14,557 bases of DNA from the NCBI GenBank assembly GCA_018985225.1, contig JADGIF010000210.1, positions 1 to 14,557 on the forward strand, given 5' to 3'. The position numbers and the translations under genes are program-made. Origin of the DNA: Amoeboradix gromovi. Taxonomy: Eukaryota > Sanchytriomycota > Sanchytriomycetes > Sanchytriales > Sanchytriaceae. A model generated the notes under the pieces. The model searched no databases, was not told the DNA's origin, and saw only the letters and a list, made by a program, of their open reading frames with translations. This document shows positions 13,865-14,557 of this stretch, piece by piece (positions within the stretch are counted from its first letter, which is position 1; every line of letters starts with the position of its first letter).

Positions 13865-14557
13865 ACTTAAACTTGATACAAATGAGACAAAACATCATAT
13901 CTGGTAGCTTCCCTGATATATCTTCGACAAGTATGACCTCTTTGGATATTTCAAATAACAAATTTAACGGGTCCCTTTCTCTGCTTCCAGATACATTTGA
14001 ATTCTTATAAATCTGACGCAAAATGATCTCTGGGTGCATGCCCGATGCACTGCCGAGTTTTATACAAAATTTTGAAGCCAGCAGTAACTTGTCAACTTGT
14101 CCCATTCCAAACGATGTCGTCCTCACTTGTATATTCTCTAGCTAATTCAAATAGACTTGGTGGCGCATTTCCTGCTACTCTTCCTGATAGTTTAACCAGT
14201 TTAGCCTTGGAATACAACAGACTTGTCGGACCCTTTCCTTCAACACTTCCTCTCGGTCTAAGTGGATCAATTTCGCCAACGATGCCAATGAATCTAAAGA
14301 AGTTTATTTCCGGTCGCAACCACTTGACAGGAAGCTTACCTCATTTGAATGATGCATCCCTGTCCAGCTGTGTAAAAGATGGACTATTTAATCAAACTGC
14401 TAGCTATTTTACTTCTACATCGATACTGACAACCAGTTTGGGCAAATTGAAAACAAGCATGACAGCAGCCTCTATAGATACAGTCTCGATGGTCGATGAA
14501 TCTCTCGAGTCTATCCTCAGATCGAGGTTCTTGAGAACGAGGCCAAGACAGCAGAGT
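13849..14557 (+). pseudogene. Leucine-rich-repeat gene, degraded and cut by the right edge
   Basis: The plus strand encodes repeats of the L-x-x-L-x-L-x-x-N-x-L-x-G type, which bind partners extracellularly in many surface receptors. Frame 1 (13849-14007) has NIISGSFPDISSTSMTSLDI and NNKFNGSLSLLPDTFEFL, then TAA. The next repeat (N-L-T-Q-N-D-L) is in a second frame from 14010. Frame 1 resumes at about 14028 with SGCMPDALPSFIQNFEASSN. From 14114 a third frame is open to the edge (148 codons), with SNRLGGAFPATLPDSLTSLA, RLVGPFPSTLP and NHLTGSLPHLNDASLSSC, then a Ser/Thr-rich part. A repeat around LPLGLSGSISP lacks its middle. No start is visible. Three indels in 270 bases point to decay. Confidence 0.6.

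Noticed and set aside
13845-14319. Two minus-strand frames over the right end
   Set aside because: Antisense to clear leucine-rich repeats on the plus strand.
1-14557. A Euplotes-like code or general programmed +1 frameshifting as the explanation for all broken genes
   Set aside because: The long intact genes use no in-frame TGA, cysteines are TGT/TGC, the genes are clustered as in ordinary nuclear DNA, and some breaks need -1 or dinucleotide changes. I keep +1 recoding only as a possibility for single sites.
1-14557. tRNA, rRNA, CRISPR arrays, bacterial operons or viral genes
   Set aside because: I saw no cloverleaf-like or rRNA-like segments, no regularly spaced repeats and no viral hallmark proteins.

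Overview
The window looks like nuclear DNA of a fungus, most likely an early-diverging or zoosporic (chytrid-like) one. The reasons are fungal-type secreted tyrosinases, a eukaryote-specific TAPT1/Emp65 membrane protein, a spliceosomal intron of 56 nt with a GTAAGT donor and TTAG acceptor, AATAAA signals close behind or over stop codons, CCAAT and TATA elements, AT-rich DNA, and SGPxP-type leucine-rich repeats. There are no bacterial operons and no tRNA or rRNA genes. The assignment to a lineage is inference; I cannot name a species.

Layout. Positions 1-340 hold a probable partial minus-strand gene running off the left edge and a degenerate copy of the start of the next gene. 341-1681 (+) is an intact DUF2235 (Tle1-like) alpha/beta hydrolase. 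1899-3274 (-) is a TAPT1/Emp65-family ER membrane protein whose reading frame has to shift near the C-terminus and probably also at the N-terminus. 3275-3844 is mostly empty. 3845-4396 (-) is an unknown membrane protein. 4918-5402 (-) and 5511-6239 (+) are divergent unknown genes about 100 bp apart; the first has a frame break. 6367-7232 (-) contains broken, transposase-like fragments. 7465-8032 (+) is a frame-disrupted unknown gene.

The core of interest is 8040-12660: tyrosinase 1 (+), two small secreted paralogous proteins (both -), and tyrosinase 2 (-). Tyrosinase 1 and small protein 1 converge with 20 bp between their stop codons. The layout suggests that a unit of one tyrosinase plus one small secreted protein was duplicated. 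Tyrosinase 1 ends in a GPI-anchor-like tail and tyrosinase 2 does not. The first would therefore be cell-surface bound and the second free, both oxidising phenols outside the cell. The small secreted proteins match no family I recognise and are the best candidates for something undescribed.

The right end is decayed: a series of out-of-frame minus-strand coding pieces (12832-13864) and a leucine-rich-repeat gene (13849 to the right edge) with several indels. Several genes in this window need a +1 shift exactly at a stop codon (CTT-TGA, AAA-TAA, AAA-TAA). That could be assembly indels, pseudogene decay or recoding, and RNA or long-read data would separate these.
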